Of a stretch of DNA of 64,000 nucleotides, positions 18,058 through 27,114 are shown one piece after another. Positions within the stretch are counted from its first letter, which is position 1. Each line of letters begins with the position of its first letter. A model generated the notes under the pieces. The model saw only the letters and a list, made by a program, of their open reading frames with translations, was not told the origin of the DNA and made no database searches. The stretch covers positions 434,001-498,000 of the forward strand of contig NZ_JBMPPC010000003.1 of NCBI RefSeq assembly GCF_049340185.1. Reading direction: 5' to 3'. Both the position numbers and the translations under genes were made by a program. Source of the DNA: Undibacterium sp049340185. GTDB taxonomy: Bacteria; Pseudomonadota; Gammaproteobacteria; Burkholderiales; Burkholderiaceae_D.

Positions 18058-18885
18058 ATGTCCACTGAATCTGTTAAACCTGTCATTCATTTTGCTCATG
18101 CAAATAGTTTTCCTGCCGGGACCTACCGCGTTTTTTTCGATTTTTTGCGCACTCATTATGATGTGCAGGCATTACCTCTGCATGGACATAACCCTGCGTA
18201 CCCGGTGACCGATGGCTGGCCGCATTTGGTACAGGAGTTGATTGATACCTTAGAGTCGCGCTATCAGTCTCCGGTTATTTTGCTGGGTCATTCACTGGGC
18301 GGTATGTTATCGATGATGGCGGCCAAAGCGAGGCCTGACCTGGTGCGCTGTGTGGTGATGCTGGATTCGCCTCTGGTTGGCGGGTGGCGCGCGACAATGC
18401 TGCGATTGTTTAAATTGATCGGGCTGGATAAGAAATTTTCGCCTGCCAGATTTTCAGAAAAACGTCGTAATCAATGGAAGGATGCCGAAGAAGCCTACAA
18501 GCATTTCGCAAGCAAGGAAATGTTCGCTATCTGGCCGCCTGAAGTGCTGCGTGATTACATTAATGCAGGCATTCAACCGAATGAGAACGGCGAGGGCGTG
18601 ACACTGCGTTTCACCCGTGAAGTCGAGACGGCGATTTATTCTACTTTGCCGGACGGGCTGGGTTATCTGGCTCGTAAAGGGCTTAAAGTGCCTATCGGCT
18701 TTGTCGGTGGTACTGAGTCCGTCGAATGTCGTCAGGCGGGCCTGAAGGCGACTCATCAGTTAGTGGGCAACAATTTTGTACAAATCCTGGCGGGACATTT
18801 GTTGCCGATGGAGGTGCCGGAACAAGCCGCAGCGGCGACGCATGCAATGATTCAGTCTTTGATTTCAACCACGTCACATCATTAA
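18058..18885 (+). CDS. Alpha/beta hydrolase
   Basis: A 275-residue serine hydrolase of the alpha/beta fold, probably cytoplasmic (no signal). It has HFAHANSFPAGTYRVF as oxyanion region, the nucleophile elbow GHSLGGM near residue 80, and a C-terminal catalytic His in AGHLLPMEVPE. The ester or thioester substrate is unknown. The ATG at 18058 lies in the second copy of a 13-base near-duplication; the first copy offers an ATG that meets a stop after seven codons. The next gene starts 14 bases after its stop, so the two form an operon with the LpxR-like protein. Confidence 0.85.
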   Translation: MSTESVKPVIHFAHANSFPAGTYRVFFDFLRTHYDVQALPLHGHNPAYPVTDGWPHLVQELIDTLESRYQSPVILLGHSLGGMLSMMAAKARPDLVRCVVMLDSPLVGGWRATMLRLFKLIGLDKKFSPARFSEKRRNQWKDAEEAYKHFASKEMFAIWPPEVLRDYINAGIQPNENGEGVTLRFTREVETAIYSTLPDGLGYLARKGLKVPIGFVGGTESVECRQAGLKATHQLVGNNFVQILAGHLLPMEVPEQAAAATHAMIQSLISTTSHH

Positions 18886-18899
18886 GCGAGAAGATCAAT

Positions 18900-19844
18900 A
18901 TGACACAGATTTTTTCAATACCGCAGGTGCAAAGGATGCTGGGGCTAGGTTTGCTGGCCGTGAGCGTGCTTTCGCATGCTGACGGACTTTCATGGGAAGA
19001 GTGGCAGGATGTGCGCTCCAAGGGTGTGACTACGCTGCAACTGACAATAGATAACGATAGTCTGCTTTTAAAAAAAGACGACGGTTTTTATACCAGCGGC
19101 AATCGCGTTGTGACGAGTTATGTGCTTAGTACAGCACAGCAATCCATCACTTATGGCTGGCAGTTAGGGCAAGATTTATACACGTCTTCTGACATCAAAT
19201 TGCTGCCAGCTCAGATCGCGAAAAATGATCACCCTTATGCGGGCTGGTTGTTTGCTGGCCTGTATCGTGAGTTCGCGGATTTCAGCGGTACCGGCAGCCG
19301 GATTGCTTTTGACCTTGGTTGTCTTGGTCCTTGCGCGGGCGGTGAATGGTCGCAGACGCATTTGCATCGTCTGATCCAGCAGCCCTTGCCGCAAGGCTGG
19401 AGTACCCAGTTGCGTAACGAGTGGGGTGTTGTTGTGTCAGGTGACTGGACTCCGGTGCGCTGGTCGCCGGGAGCGGGGATTGATTTGACGCCGCGATTGA
19501 AAGGACGATTCGGTAATATTTTCACCGATGCGGCAACGGATGTGACCTTGCGTTTGGGAGCTTTGAATCCCTTGCCTCAGCAGTCAGCCAGTTATGCTTT
19601 TTTGCGGGGCGAAGCAAAATTGGTTGGCTATAACGCGACTTTGCAAGGCGGTTATTTCAATAATCAAGCCACCGGCATCACGCCTAAACACAGTGTGGGA
19701 GAGCTGGAGCTTGGCTATGTCTGGCGTGCTGGCAGTTATGGCGCCAGCGCCTCTATTTTGCGTCGCAGTAATGAAATAAAAGAGTTATCCAACGGGACAG
19801 GCGCACAAAATTTTGCCCGGTTGCAATTTGTCTATGCGATGTAA
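18900..19844 (+). CDS. LpxR-like outer-membrane lipid A 3'-O-deacylase
   Basis: A 314-residue predicted outer-membrane beta-barrel with a signal peptide (MLGLGLLAVSVLSHADG). It belongs to the LpxR/DUF2219 family, whose Salmonella member removes the 3'-acyloxyacyl group of lipid A in a calcium-dependent way. Visible family features are TLQLTIDNDSLL with the Asn-Asp pair, GFYTSGNRV with the Thr, NDHPYAGWLFAG, and CLGPCAGGEWSQTHLHRL with the catalytic-region His. It ends in alternating strands and a final aromatic-rich strand. The frame is open upstream to 18726, but that part overlaps the hydrolase gene. Coupling with a hydrolase hints at joint envelope-lipid processing. Confidence 0.8.
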   Translation: MTQIFSIPQVQRMLGLGLLAVSVLSHADGLSWEEWQDVRSKGVTTLQLTIDNDSLLLKKDDGFYTSGNRVVTSYVLSTAQQSITYGWQLGQDLYTSSDIKLLPAQIAKNDHPYAGWLFAGLYREFADFSGTGSRIAFDLGCLGPCAGGEWSQTHLHRLIQQPLPQGWSTQLRNEWGVVVSGDWTPVRWSPGAGIDLTPRLKGRFGNIFTDAATDVTLRLGALNPLPQQSASYAFLRGEAKLVGYNATLQGGYFNNQATGITPKHSVGELELGYVWRAGSYGASASILRRSNEIKELSNGTGAQNFARLQFVYAM

Positions 19845-19894
19845 GTTCTCATCATTATGAACGGAGAAATCGGGCGCGATTTTTATCTAGTGCT

Positions 19895-19923
19895 TTGGCG
19901 AGCGGCGCTGTTTGAGGTATAAT
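19895..19923 (+). promoter_or_regulatory. Strong sigma70-type promoter before pyrG
   Basis: TTGGCG, a 17-base spacer and a perfect TATAAT, 37 bases before the pyrG start. It should drive pyrG-kdsA. Confidence 0.65.
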
Positions 19924-19960
19924 TCGAATTTCCCGCTCGTGCCGTCTGGCACCTTCTGCA

Positions 19961-21610
19961 ATGACTAAGTTTGTATTCGTTACCGGGGGCGTCGTTTCCT
20001 CCCTAGGCAAAGGCATCGCCGCTGCCTCACTCGCTGCGATCCTTGAATCGCGCGGTCTCAGAGTCACCATGCTCAAACTCGATCCGTATATCAACGTTGA
20101 TCCGGGTACCATGAGTCCATTTCAACACGGCGAAGTTTTCGTGACCGATGACGGCGCTGAAACTGATCTGGATCTGGGTCATTATGAGCGTTTCATTTCT
20201 TCAAAAATGAAGAAAGTGAATAACTTCACCACCGGTCAGATTTATGAATCTGTGATCCGTAAAGAACGTCGCGGTGAATACCTAGGCAAAACTGTTCAGG
20301 TCATTCCTCATATCACGAACGAGATCCAGGATTTTATCCATCGCGGTGCGAATGGTTACGATGTGGCGCTGGTTGAAATCGGCGGTACCGTCGGCGATAT
20401 TGAATCCCTGCCGTTCCTGGAAGCCGCTCGTCAGCTGAGCCTGCGTGCTGGTCGCAATGCGGCAGCTTTCGTGCATCTGACGCTGGTTCCTTATGTGGCA
20501 GCAGCGGGCGAACTGAAAACAAAGCCGACACAACACAGCGTACAAAAATTACGTGAAATCGGTATTTTCCCGGATGCTTTGTTGTGCCGTGCCGATCGTC
20601 CTATCCCTGACGATGAACGCGCAAAGATTTCTTTGTTCGCCAACGTGCCCGAAGAGGCCGTGATCTCTGTATGGGATGCTGACACGATCTACAAAATTCC
20701 TCAAATGTTGCATGATCAGGGACTAGATCGCATCGTCTGCGACAAACTCGGCCTGGCACCAAAGCCTGCCGATCTGACGATGTGGGACAAACTCATTTAC
20801 GCACTGGAAAATCCGAAAGAAGAAGTCACGATTGGTATGGTCGGCAAATATGTTGATCTGACTGAATCGTATAAATCGTTGACCGAGGCATTGCGCCACG
20901 CCGGCATTCACACCGAAAGCCGGGTGAATATTGAGTACGTCGATTCCGAAGAGATCGAAGCGCACGGCACCAAGTCGCTGGAAAAATACGACGCGATTCT
21001 GGTACCAGGCGGCTTCGGTAAGCGTGGTGTCGAAGGTAAGATCGTTGCAGCGCGCTTTGCCCGCGAAAATAAAATCCCTTACCTCGGTATCTGCCTCGGT
21101 ATGCAGGTTGCCTTGATTGAATATGCGCGCAATAAAGCGGGCCTGACCGCAGCTAACTCTACTGAATTCGATCTGGAAACAGAGCAACCAGTCGTTGCGC
21201 TGATCAACGAATGGCAAAATCACGACGGCAAAGTTGAAACCCGCGACGAAAATTCTGATCTGGGCGGCACTATGCGTCTGGGCGCACAGACTTGCGCGAT
21301 CAAACCAGGGACACTCGCAGCTGAGATCTACGGCAATGTCGTGACCGAGCGTCACCGTCATCGTTATGAAGCAAATAATCATTATCTTGGTCGTGTTGAG
21401 CAGGCGGGTCTGATTGTGTCTGCACGCACACCGACAGAAGATTTGTGTGAAATCATGGAATTGCCGCGCGAAGGCGCTAATTCACATCCTTGGTATCTCG
21501 GTGTGCAATATCACCCGGAGTTCAAATCGACACCGCGTGATGGTCATCCTTTGTTCATCTCCTTTGCCAAAGCAGCGATTGCGCATAAGTTAGCGAACAA
21601 AAAAGCTTAA
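19961..21610 (+). CDS. pyrG: CTP synthase
   Basis: Cytoplasmic enzyme of 549 residues that aminates UTP to CTP using ATP and glutamine. The N-terminal synthetase domain starts TKFVFVTGGVVSSLGKGI, with the ATP-binding loop and LDPYINVDPGTMSPFQHGEVF. The C-terminal class I glutaminase domain (about 300-545) has GICLGMQ with the nucleophile Cys and YHPEFKSTP with the His-Glu pair. Length is normal. It stands first in a conserved pyrG-kdsA-eno-ftsB cluster and has a strong promoter just upstream. Confidence 0.98.
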   Translation: MTKFVFVTGGVVSSLGKGIAAASLAAILESRGLRVTMLKLDPYINVDPGTMSPFQHGEVFVTDDGAETDLDLGHYERFISSKMKKVNNFTTGQIYESVIRKERRGEYLGKTVQVIPHITNEIQDFIHRGANGYDVALVEIGGTVGDIESLPFLEAARQLSLRAGRNAAAFVHLTLVPYVAAAGELKTKPTQHSVQKLREIGIFPDALLCRADRPIPDDERAKISLFANVPEEAVISVWDADTIYKIPQMLHDQGLDRIVCDKLGLAPKPADLTMWDKLIYALENPKEEVTIGMVGKYVDLTESYKSLTEALRHAGIHTESRVNIEYVDSEEIEAHGTKSLEKYDAILVPGGFGKRGVEGKIVAARFARENKIPYLGICLGMQVALIEYARNKAGLTAANSTEFDLETEQPVVALINEWQNHDGKVETRDENSDLGGTMRLGAQTCAIKPGTLAAEIYGNVVTERHRHRYEANNHYLGRVEQAGLIVSARTPTEDLCEIMELPREGANSHPWYLGVQYHPEFKSTPRDGHPLFISFAKAAIAHKLANKKA

Positions 21611-21620
21611 GGAATACAAC

Positions 21621-22475
21621 ATGAAACTTTGTGGATTTGACGTCGGCTTGGATCATCCTTTTTTTCTGATTGCGGGTCCTTGCGTGATCGAATCGCATCA
21701 GATGGCGCTCGACACCGCAGGTGCTTTGAAAGAAATGACCGCTGCATTAGGTATTCCTTTCATTTACAAATCATCCTTCGATAAAGCCAATCGTTCTTCA
21801 GGTTCTTCTTTCCGCGGTCTGGGTATGGAAAAAGGTCTGGAGATCCTGGCGGATGTTAAAAAGCAATTGAATGTACCGGTCCTGACGGACATCCACGAAG
21901 TTGATGAAATCACGCCAGTTGCCGCGGTTGTCGATGTGTTGCAAACGCCAGCTTTTCTGTGCCGTCAAACAGATTTTATTGAGGCTTGCGGTCGTTCGGG
22001 CAAGCCGGTGAATATCAAAAAAGGCCAGTTCCTGGCGCCGCACGATATGGTTCATGTGATTGCTAAAGCACGCGCTGCGGCAAAAGCAGCAGGTCTGCCG
22101 GAAGATAACTTCATGGCATGTGAACGCGGTGCTTCTTTTGGCTACAACAATCTGGTCTCCGATATGCGCTCCCTAGCGATCATGCGCGAGACGAATTGCC
22201 CGGTTGTGTTCGATGCTACCCACTCTGTGCAGTTGCCTGGCGGGCAGGGTGCGACATCCGGTGGTCAGCGTGAGTTTGTTCCCGTGTTGGCGCGTGCTGC
22301 AGTCGCGGTGGGTATTTCCGGCTTGTTCATGGAAACTCACCCTGATCCGGCAAAAGCAATGTCAGATGGGCCGAACGCCGTGCCGCTAGGGCGTATGAAG
22401 GAATTATTATCGACGCTGATCGAACTTGATCGCGTGGTCAAAAAGAATGGATTCCTTGAGTCCAGTTTCGTGTAA
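21621..22475 (+). CDS. kdsA: KDO 8-phosphate synthase
   Basis: Condenses phosphoenolpyruvate with arabinose 5-phosphate to 3-deoxy-manno-octulosonate 8-phosphate, the first step to the KDO sugars of lipopolysaccharide. The 284-residue protein shows the family sequence: LIAGPCVIES, YKSSFDKANRSS, LTDIHEV, LCRQTDFI, VNIKKGQFLAP and DATHSVQLPG. It begins ten bases after pyrG with its own AAGGAA ribosome binding site, so it is cotranscribed. It confirms a Gram-negative LPS-bearing cell. Confidence 0.97.
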   Translation: MKLCGFDVGLDHPFFLIAGPCVIESHQMALDTAGALKEMTAALGIPFIYKSSFDKANRSSGSSFRGLGMEKGLEILADVKKQLNVPVLTDIHEVDEITPVAAVVDVLQTPAFLCRQTDFIEACGRSGKPVNIKKGQFLAPHDMVHVIAKARAAAKAAGLPEDNFMACERGASFGYNNLVSDMRSLAIMRETNCPVVFDATHSVQLPGGQGATSGGQREFVPVLARAAVAVGISGLFMETHPDPAKAMSDGPNAVPLGRMKELLSTLIELDRVVKKNGFLESSFV

Positions 22476-22784
22476 TTTTTGAGTCACTCTTTATTGTCTT
22501 GAGTGATCTTGAGTTGCCCTGAGTTGACTGAAGTTTTTCTGAAGTTTGCTTGTTGCGCTTAGTCCCGCTTTTGTCTCAACCTGACGCAAGGGCGGTGAGC
22601 ATAAAATTGTTGATGGCATGCGCTTTGTCTGTTGAGCCAAAGTGTCGATGGTGATAACCGGAATCATGATTTTATCTGACAGCCTGTACCGATCCGGACG
22701 GCCGACTTTGCGTGCACATGGTCAAGATGAACTTCGCAGCTTGTTGAAATTTTGTTCGCTATATTGATTGTTTAGGAGAAATGA
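22476..22784. other. Intergenic region kdsA-eno
   Basis: 309 bases without a gene. The first part repeats TTGAGT-like pentamers (TTGAGTGATCTTGAGTTGCC). No clear hairpin terminator or well-spaced promoter can be named, although an AT-rich stretch with TATATT at 22760 lies just before the eno ribosome binding site (AGGAG at 22773). Many relatives carry a small gene here; I see no plausible frame. Confidence 0.5.
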
Positions 22785-24068
22785 ATGAGTGCCATCGTTG
22801 ACATTATCGGTCGTGAAATTATTGATTCACGCGGCAATCCAACAGTTGAATGTGATGTTTTGCTGGAATCCGGCGTCATGGGACGTGCCGCTGTACCATC
22901 CGGTGCATCGACAGGTTCCCGCGAAGCGATTGAATTGCGTGACGGTGATAAGTCTCGTTACCTGGGCAAAGGCGTATTAAAAGCCTGCGAGCATATCAAT
23001 ACAGAAATCGCTGAAGCGATCATGGGTCTGGATGCGAACGAGCAAGCCTTCCTTGACCGCACTCTGATCGATCTTGACGGTACAGAAAATAAAGCACGTC
23101 TCGGCGCAAACGCGATCTTGGCGGTCTCTATGGCTGTTGCCAAAGCCGCTGCTGAAGAAGCCGGTTTGCCACTGTATCGTTACTTCGGTGGTTCAGGCGC
23201 GATGCAATTGCCAGTGCCAATGATGAACGTCATCAACGGTGGCGCCCATGCGGACAATAATCTGGATATTCAAGAATTCATGATTATCCCGGTAGGTGCA
23301 CCTTCCTTCCGCGAAGCGATTCGTTACGGTGCCGAAGTATTCCATGCATTGAAAAAAATCCTGCACGACAAAGGTCTGACTACCGCAGTTGGTGACGAAG
23401 GTGGTTTTGCACCTTCCGTAGAGAACCATGAGTCAGCAATCAAGATGATCATTCAAGCGATTGAAGCGGCAGGCTATGAGCCAGGTACGCAAATCGCTCT
23501 GGGTCTGGATTGTGCCGCCAGTGAATTCTACAAAGATGGCAAATATCACCTTGAAGGTGAAGGCCTGACTTTGTCCTCTACCGATTTCACCAATCTGCTG
23601 GCAACTTGGGTCGACAAATATCCTATCATTTCGATTGAAGATGGTATGGCAGAAGGCGACTGGGACGGTTGGGCAATTCTCACCGAAAAACTTGGTAAGA
23701 AAGTTCAGATCGTGGGTGACGATTTGTTCGTGACTAATACCAAGATACTCAAAGAAGGCATACAAAAAGGTATCGCCAACTCCATCCTGATCAAGATCAA
23801 TCAGATTGGTACTTTGACCGAGACTTTCGCTGCGATTGAAATGGCAAAACGTGCCGGTTACACCGCCGTTATTTCCCATCGTTCCGGCGAAACGGAAGAC
23901 AGCACCATTGCTGATATCGCTGTCGGTACCAACGCGCTGCAAATCAAAACAGGTTCTATGTCCCGCTCTGATCGTATGGCGAAGTACAACCAGTTGCTGC
24001 GTATTGAAGAAGATCTGGGTGATATCGCCAGCTACCCTGGTCGTGATGCGTTCTATAATCTGAAGTAA
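22785..24068 (+). CDS. eno: Enolase
   Basis: Glycolytic enzyme of 427 residues that dehydrates 2-phosphoglycerate to phosphoenolpyruvate; in many proteobacteria it also binds the RNase E degradosome. Motifs seen are GREIIDSRGNPTVE, GASTGSREA, the catalytic Glu in VGDEGGFAP, the Mg ligands in LGLDCAASEF, SIEDGMAEGDW and VGDDLFVTN, and the signature LIKINQIGTLTET followed by SHRSGETED. An out-of-frame ATG overlaps the start four bases upstream; AGGAG precedes it. A strong terminator follows. Confidence 0.98.
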   Translation: MSAIVDIIGREIIDSRGNPTVECDVLLESGVMGRAAVPSGASTGSREAIELRDGDKSRYLGKGVLKACEHINTEIAEAIMGLDANEQAFLDRTLIDLDGTENKARLGANAILAVSMAVAKAAAEEAGLPLYRYFGGSGAMQLPVPMMNVINGGAHADNNLDIQEFMIIPVGAPSFREAIRYGAEVFHALKKILHDKGLTTAVGDEGGFAPSVENHESAIKMIIQAIEAAGYEPGTQIALGLDCAASEFYKDGKYHLEGEGLTLSSTDFTNLLATWVDKYPIISIEDGMAEGDWDGWAILTEKLGKKVQIVGDDLFVTNTKILKEGIQKGIANSILIKINQIGTLTETFAAIEMAKRAGYTAVISHRSGETEDSTIADIAVGTNALQIKTGSMSRSDRMAKYNQLLRIEEDLGDIASYPGRDAFYNLK

Positions 24069-24079
24069 GCGTCAATGAT

Positions 24080-24104
24080 AAAGGGGAACGGCGTTCCCCT
24101 TTTT
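24080..24104 (+). terminator. Intrinsic terminator after eno
   Basis: AAAGGGGAAC and GTTCCCCTTT form a perfect ten-pair stem with a three-base loop, ending in a T-run. It lies 12 bases after the eno stop and 35 before ftsB, so ftsB is probably fed partly by read-through. Confidence 0.85.
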
Positions 24105-24138
24105 GCTGACTTTTTCTTTTTCTGGCTGCGTTTATCCG

Positions 24139-24474
24139 ATGCGTCTGATCGCGTTATCACTTGCTGCATTGCTTTTACTGATCCAATTCCCGCTATGGCT
24201 GGGTAAGGGCGGTTGGCTGCGTGTCTGGGATCTGGATAAGCAAGTATCCCAAGTACAAAAGCATAACGACGAGCTGAAAGAACGCAATAGCAAGCTCGAA
24301 TCTGAGGTTCAGGATTTAAAAACGGGGACCGGTGCTGTTGAAGAACGTGCTCGTTTTGAGTTGGGGATGATCAAGAAAGACGAGATTTTTGTGCAAATTC
24401 TCGCTCCGGGCAGTGCGGTACAAAAAACAGAAACACCGGCACCAGTGCTACAAAAAGAAAACGCTGCAAGATAA
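24139..24474 (+). CDS. ftsB: Cell-division protein FtsB
   Basis: Small bitopic division protein (111 residues) that joins FtsL and FtsQ at the septum. It has one membrane helix at residues 3-22 (LIALSLAALLLLIQFPLWLG), the conserved GGWLRVWDL just after it, then a coiled coil (QVSQVQKHNDELKERNSKLE) and the EERARFELGMIKKDE motif. I chose the ATG at 24139 because it puts the helix at the N-terminus; the frame extends 12 codons upstream towards the eno terminator. Its position after eno is the classical arrangement. Confidence 0.93.
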   Translation: MRLIALSLAALLLLIQFPLWLGKGGWLRVWDLDKQVSQVQKHNDELKERNSKLESEVQDLKTGTGAVEERARFELGMIKKDEIFVQILAPGSAVQKTETPAPVLQKENAAR

Positions 24475-24490
24475 ATTCGGCAGCGTTTTT
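24458..24490 (+). terminator. Intrinsic terminator overlapping the ftsB stop
   Basis: AAAACGCTGC pairs with GCAGCGTTTT over a 12-base loop containing the ftsB stop codon, followed by T-rich sequence. The A-rich 5' side could also let it work for hslO transcripts coming from the other side. Confidence 0.75.
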
Positions 24491-24574
24491 TATTTTTCAC
24501 TCGCTATTTGGAATGATTTTTGTGTTTGTGTAACACATACGTCTATACGCGTACACGAATCTAACACTGACTAT

Positions 24575-25501
24575 CTAATGCTTACTTTGGCTCACAATAC
24601 TGGTTGCTTCAACCAGGGTATTTGCCACAAATAATTGTGCACAATCGACTTTGTCAAAGCCGTAATGTTTGCCACAAAAATCGCAATGAATATCAAGCTT
24701 GCCGAGTTCCTCGACTGCCGTATTAATTTCAGTCTCTCCCAGCATACGCAACATGTCACCGACTTTTTCACGTGTGCAATTGCAATGAAATTCAGGATGT
24801 TGCGGCTCAAAAACCCGGATCGTTTCTTCCCAGAATAGTCGGTGCAACAGCGTTTCGATATCGGTAGTCAATAATTCATCTTGCTTCAATGTGCTACCCA
24901 ATACGACAGCACGGTTCCATGCCTCAGCTTCATCCTCGACAGTCGATTCGATGCCGCCATGTTTCGGTAATTTTTGCAGCAGCATGCCACGTGCGACGGT
25001 GTCATCGGCAGCCAGCCATAATTTGGTATCAAGCTGCTCGGAGCGCATCATATAGTTTTCAATGATGACGGCAATACTGTCGCCATCGATAGGCACGATG
25101 CCCTGATACGCTTGCTGTCCTGGTAGTTTGTCATTCGGGTCCAGAGTAATCACGAAGCGGCCTTGTCCATGTGCATGGATCAGATCGGCTAGTGTCGCGT
25201 CATCAGAAATAACTGCATCCGGTGCCAGTTTTGCTGTCGCCCGGATATGCAGTTTGTCATTGCATTCGACGACTAACAATTTTAAAGGACCGTCACCGTG
25301 GATTTGCATGATCATGGTACCGTCAAATTTGAGATTCGCCGACAGCAGGGCAGATGCTGCAGTTAATTCGCCGAGTATGGTTTTAACCGCTTGCGGATAA
25401 TTCTGGCGCGATAAAATTTGTTGCCAGGTATTCGATATTTCGACGAGCTCGCCGCGCACGCCTGCATGTTCAAACATGAATTTTTGTAATGAGTCTTGCA
25501 T
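24575..25501 (-). CDS. hslO: Redox-regulated chaperone Hsp33
   Basis: Cytoplasmic holdase chaperone of 308 residues, activated when oxidation releases its zinc and unfolds the C-terminal switch. The N-terminal domain shows TILGELTAASALLSANLKFD and MIMQIHGDGPLKLLVVEC, both typical. The C-terminal zinc switch has the two cysteine pairs CNC (in FHCNCTREKVGDMLRML) and CDFC (HCDFCGKHYGFD). Length is normal. It is a single gene, converging on ftsB. Confidence 0.95.
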   Translation of the reverse strand: MQDSLQKFMFEHAGVRGELVEISNTWQQILSRQNYPQAVKTILGELTAASALLSANLKFDGTMIMQIHGDGPLKLLVVECNDKLHIRATAKLAPDAVISDDATLADLIHAHGQGRFVITLDPNDKLPGQQAYQGIVPIDGDSIAVIIENYMMRSEQLDTKLWLAADDTVARGMLLQKLPKHGGIESTVEDEAEAWNRAVVLGSTLKQDELLTTDIETLLHRLFWEETIRVFEPQHPEFHCNCTREKVGDMLRMLGETEINTAVEELGKLDIHCDFCGKHYGFDKVDCAQLFVANTLVEATSIVSQSKH

Positions 25502-25567
25502 AGATAGTTGTGTACTTTATGTTGCTTTGGATCTTGATGTCGGAGAAGTTTCTTAGGTTTTTGTGTA

Positions 25568-26092
25568 TTAACCGATACGTTTCAGCTCGGTTTTAAATGA
25601 TTGTCCACGGCGCACATAGTTCTGGGTATTGCCGTGCATGCGCAGAATATCCTCTTGGTTCAAGGTGCGCACGGCTTTGGCTGGCGAGCCGATAATGAGT
25701 GAATTGTCTGGGAATTCTTTGCCTTCTGTGACTAGTGCACCGGCACCAACCAGACAATTTTTTCCTATCCTGGCACCGTTCAGAATAACGGCCTGAATAC
25801 CCACTAACGAGCCTTCACCGATTGTGCAGCCGTGTAGCATCGCTTGATGCCCGATAGTCACGTTTTTACCGATCACCAGAGGGAAACCAGGATCGGTGTG
25901 CAGGATACAGCCTTCTTGCACATTGCTGTTCTCGCTAACGGTGATCAGTTCGTTATCGCCACGTATGGTCACGTCGAACCAGACACTGGCAAACGCTTCA
26001 ATTTTCACTTTGCCAATAATATTGGCGGTGTCCGTGATGTATGCGCTCGGATCTATTTCTGGTGCAACGTCGCCTAACTGGTATATGGCCAT
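25568..26092 (-). CDS. Gamma-carbonic-anhydrase-like left-handed beta-helix protein
   Basis: A 174-residue protein built of hexapeptide repeats (IIGKVKI, VTIRGDNELITVSENSNVQEG, VIGKNVTIGHQAMLHGCTIGEGSLVGIQAVILNGARIG). It belongs to the gamma carbonic anhydrase/YrdA/PaaY group of trimers with a metal at the subunit interface. Candidate ligands are His in CILHTDPG and the two His of GHQAMLHGC. Many members lack measurable anhydrase activity, so the reaction is uncertain. Divergent from the ferritin-like gene, 57 bases apart. Confidence 0.88.
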   Translation of the reverse strand: MAIYQLGDVAPEIDPSAYITDTANIIGKVKIEAFASVWFDVTIRGDNELITVSENSNVQEGCILHTDPGFPLVIGKNVTIGHQAMLHGCTIGEGSLVGIQAVILNGARIGKNCLVGAGALVTEGKEFPDNSLIIGSPAKAVRTLNQEDILRMHGNTQNYVRRGQSFKTELKRIG

Positions 26093-26149
26093 GATTTTTC
26101 CGTAAAATAGAGAACATGTTGTAAACCCCTCTATTTTAACGCTCCTTGT

Positions 26150-27022
26150 ATGAACTCACCGATGTCAACCGCAAATCCCTCCTCAATCACGCCAGATGTT
26201 GCCAATGCAGGCCAGACTCAGGCAGATACGAGGGAACTGCGTCGTGCTGCACTCAACTGGCTGGCAGAGTCACATATCGACGCAAAAGTTGGCGGGGTAT
26301 TGAAATTACGGCAAGACTGGCTGGCGGGAGCATTGAGTCTGGATGCTTCTGCCAGTCTATTGGCAGATCAGCCTATCCCGGGCCGCCCCGATCGACCTGA
26401 GCTGGTGCCGCCGCTGCAAGTCAAGCGTAGAGCGATGAATACAGTGGAAGGGCGGGCAGTGTTAATCCATGCTCTGGCGCACATCGAATTTAATGCCATC
26501 AATCTTGCGCTCGACGCGATCTGGCGTTTTGCTGATATGCCACGTGATTATTATGTTGACTGGTTACAGGTTGCGCAAGAGGAAGCTTACCATTTCAGTT
26601 TGCTGGCAGATCACTTGCGCGTACTGGGTTATCAGTACGGAGATTTTCCCGCACATCACAGTTTGTGGGAGTTAGCCGAAAAAACACAGGAAGACGTATT
26701 GGCCAGAATGGCGCTGGTGCCACGTACCATGGAAGCGCGCGGACTCGATGCGACACCCGCGGTCAGAGCCAAGCTGGCACAGGCCAAAGACATCGCCGCT
26801 GCTGAGATTCTGGACATTATCTTGCGGGATGAAATCGGTCATGTGATGATAGGCAATCGTTGGTTCGCCTATCTGTGCGAGTTAAGACAACTAGCGCCGG
26901 TCGCAACCTATGCTGCCTTAGCCCAGCAATACAAGGCACCGCAAATGCGCGGCCCATTTAATCTCGATGCACGCCGTGCCGCTGGTTTTAGTGAAGAAGA
27001 ATTGATCGCATTACAGGCTTAG
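26150..27022 (+). CDS. DUF455 ferritin-like protein
   Basis: A 290-residue protein of the DUF455 family, a four-helix ferritin-like fold with a probable di-iron site. Carboxylate and histidine ligands are visible in order: HALAHIEFNAINLALD, QVAQEEAYHFSLLADHL with the ExxH pair, and DEIGHVMIGNRWF with a further ExxH. The N-terminal 35 residues are polar and probably disordered. The distant resemblance is to the tRNA hydroxylase MiaE, but the substrate of DUF455 proteins is not established. Divergent from the gamma-carbonic-anhydrase-like gene. Confidence 0.85.
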   Translation: MNSPMSTANPSSITPDVANAGQTQADTRELRRAALNWLAESHIDAKVGGVLKLRQDWLAGALSLDASASLLADQPIPGRPDRPELVPPLQVKRRAMNTVEGRAVLIHALAHIEFNAINLALDAIWRFADMPRDYYVDWLQVAQEEAYHFSLLADHLRVLGYQYGDFPAHHSLWELAEKTQEDVLARMALVPRTMEARGLDATPAVRAKLAQAKDIAAAEILDIILRDEIGHVMIGNRWFAYLCELRQLAPVATYAALAQQYKAPQMRGPFNLDARRAAGFSEEELIALQA

Positions 27023-27114
27023 GATTTTTTAACCCAAATTTTCCATTAGAACAGCGACTAGCGGTCTGATAGACAATCTGGAGTCAACGCCATTACATTT
27101 CAGAGGCCAAGAGA

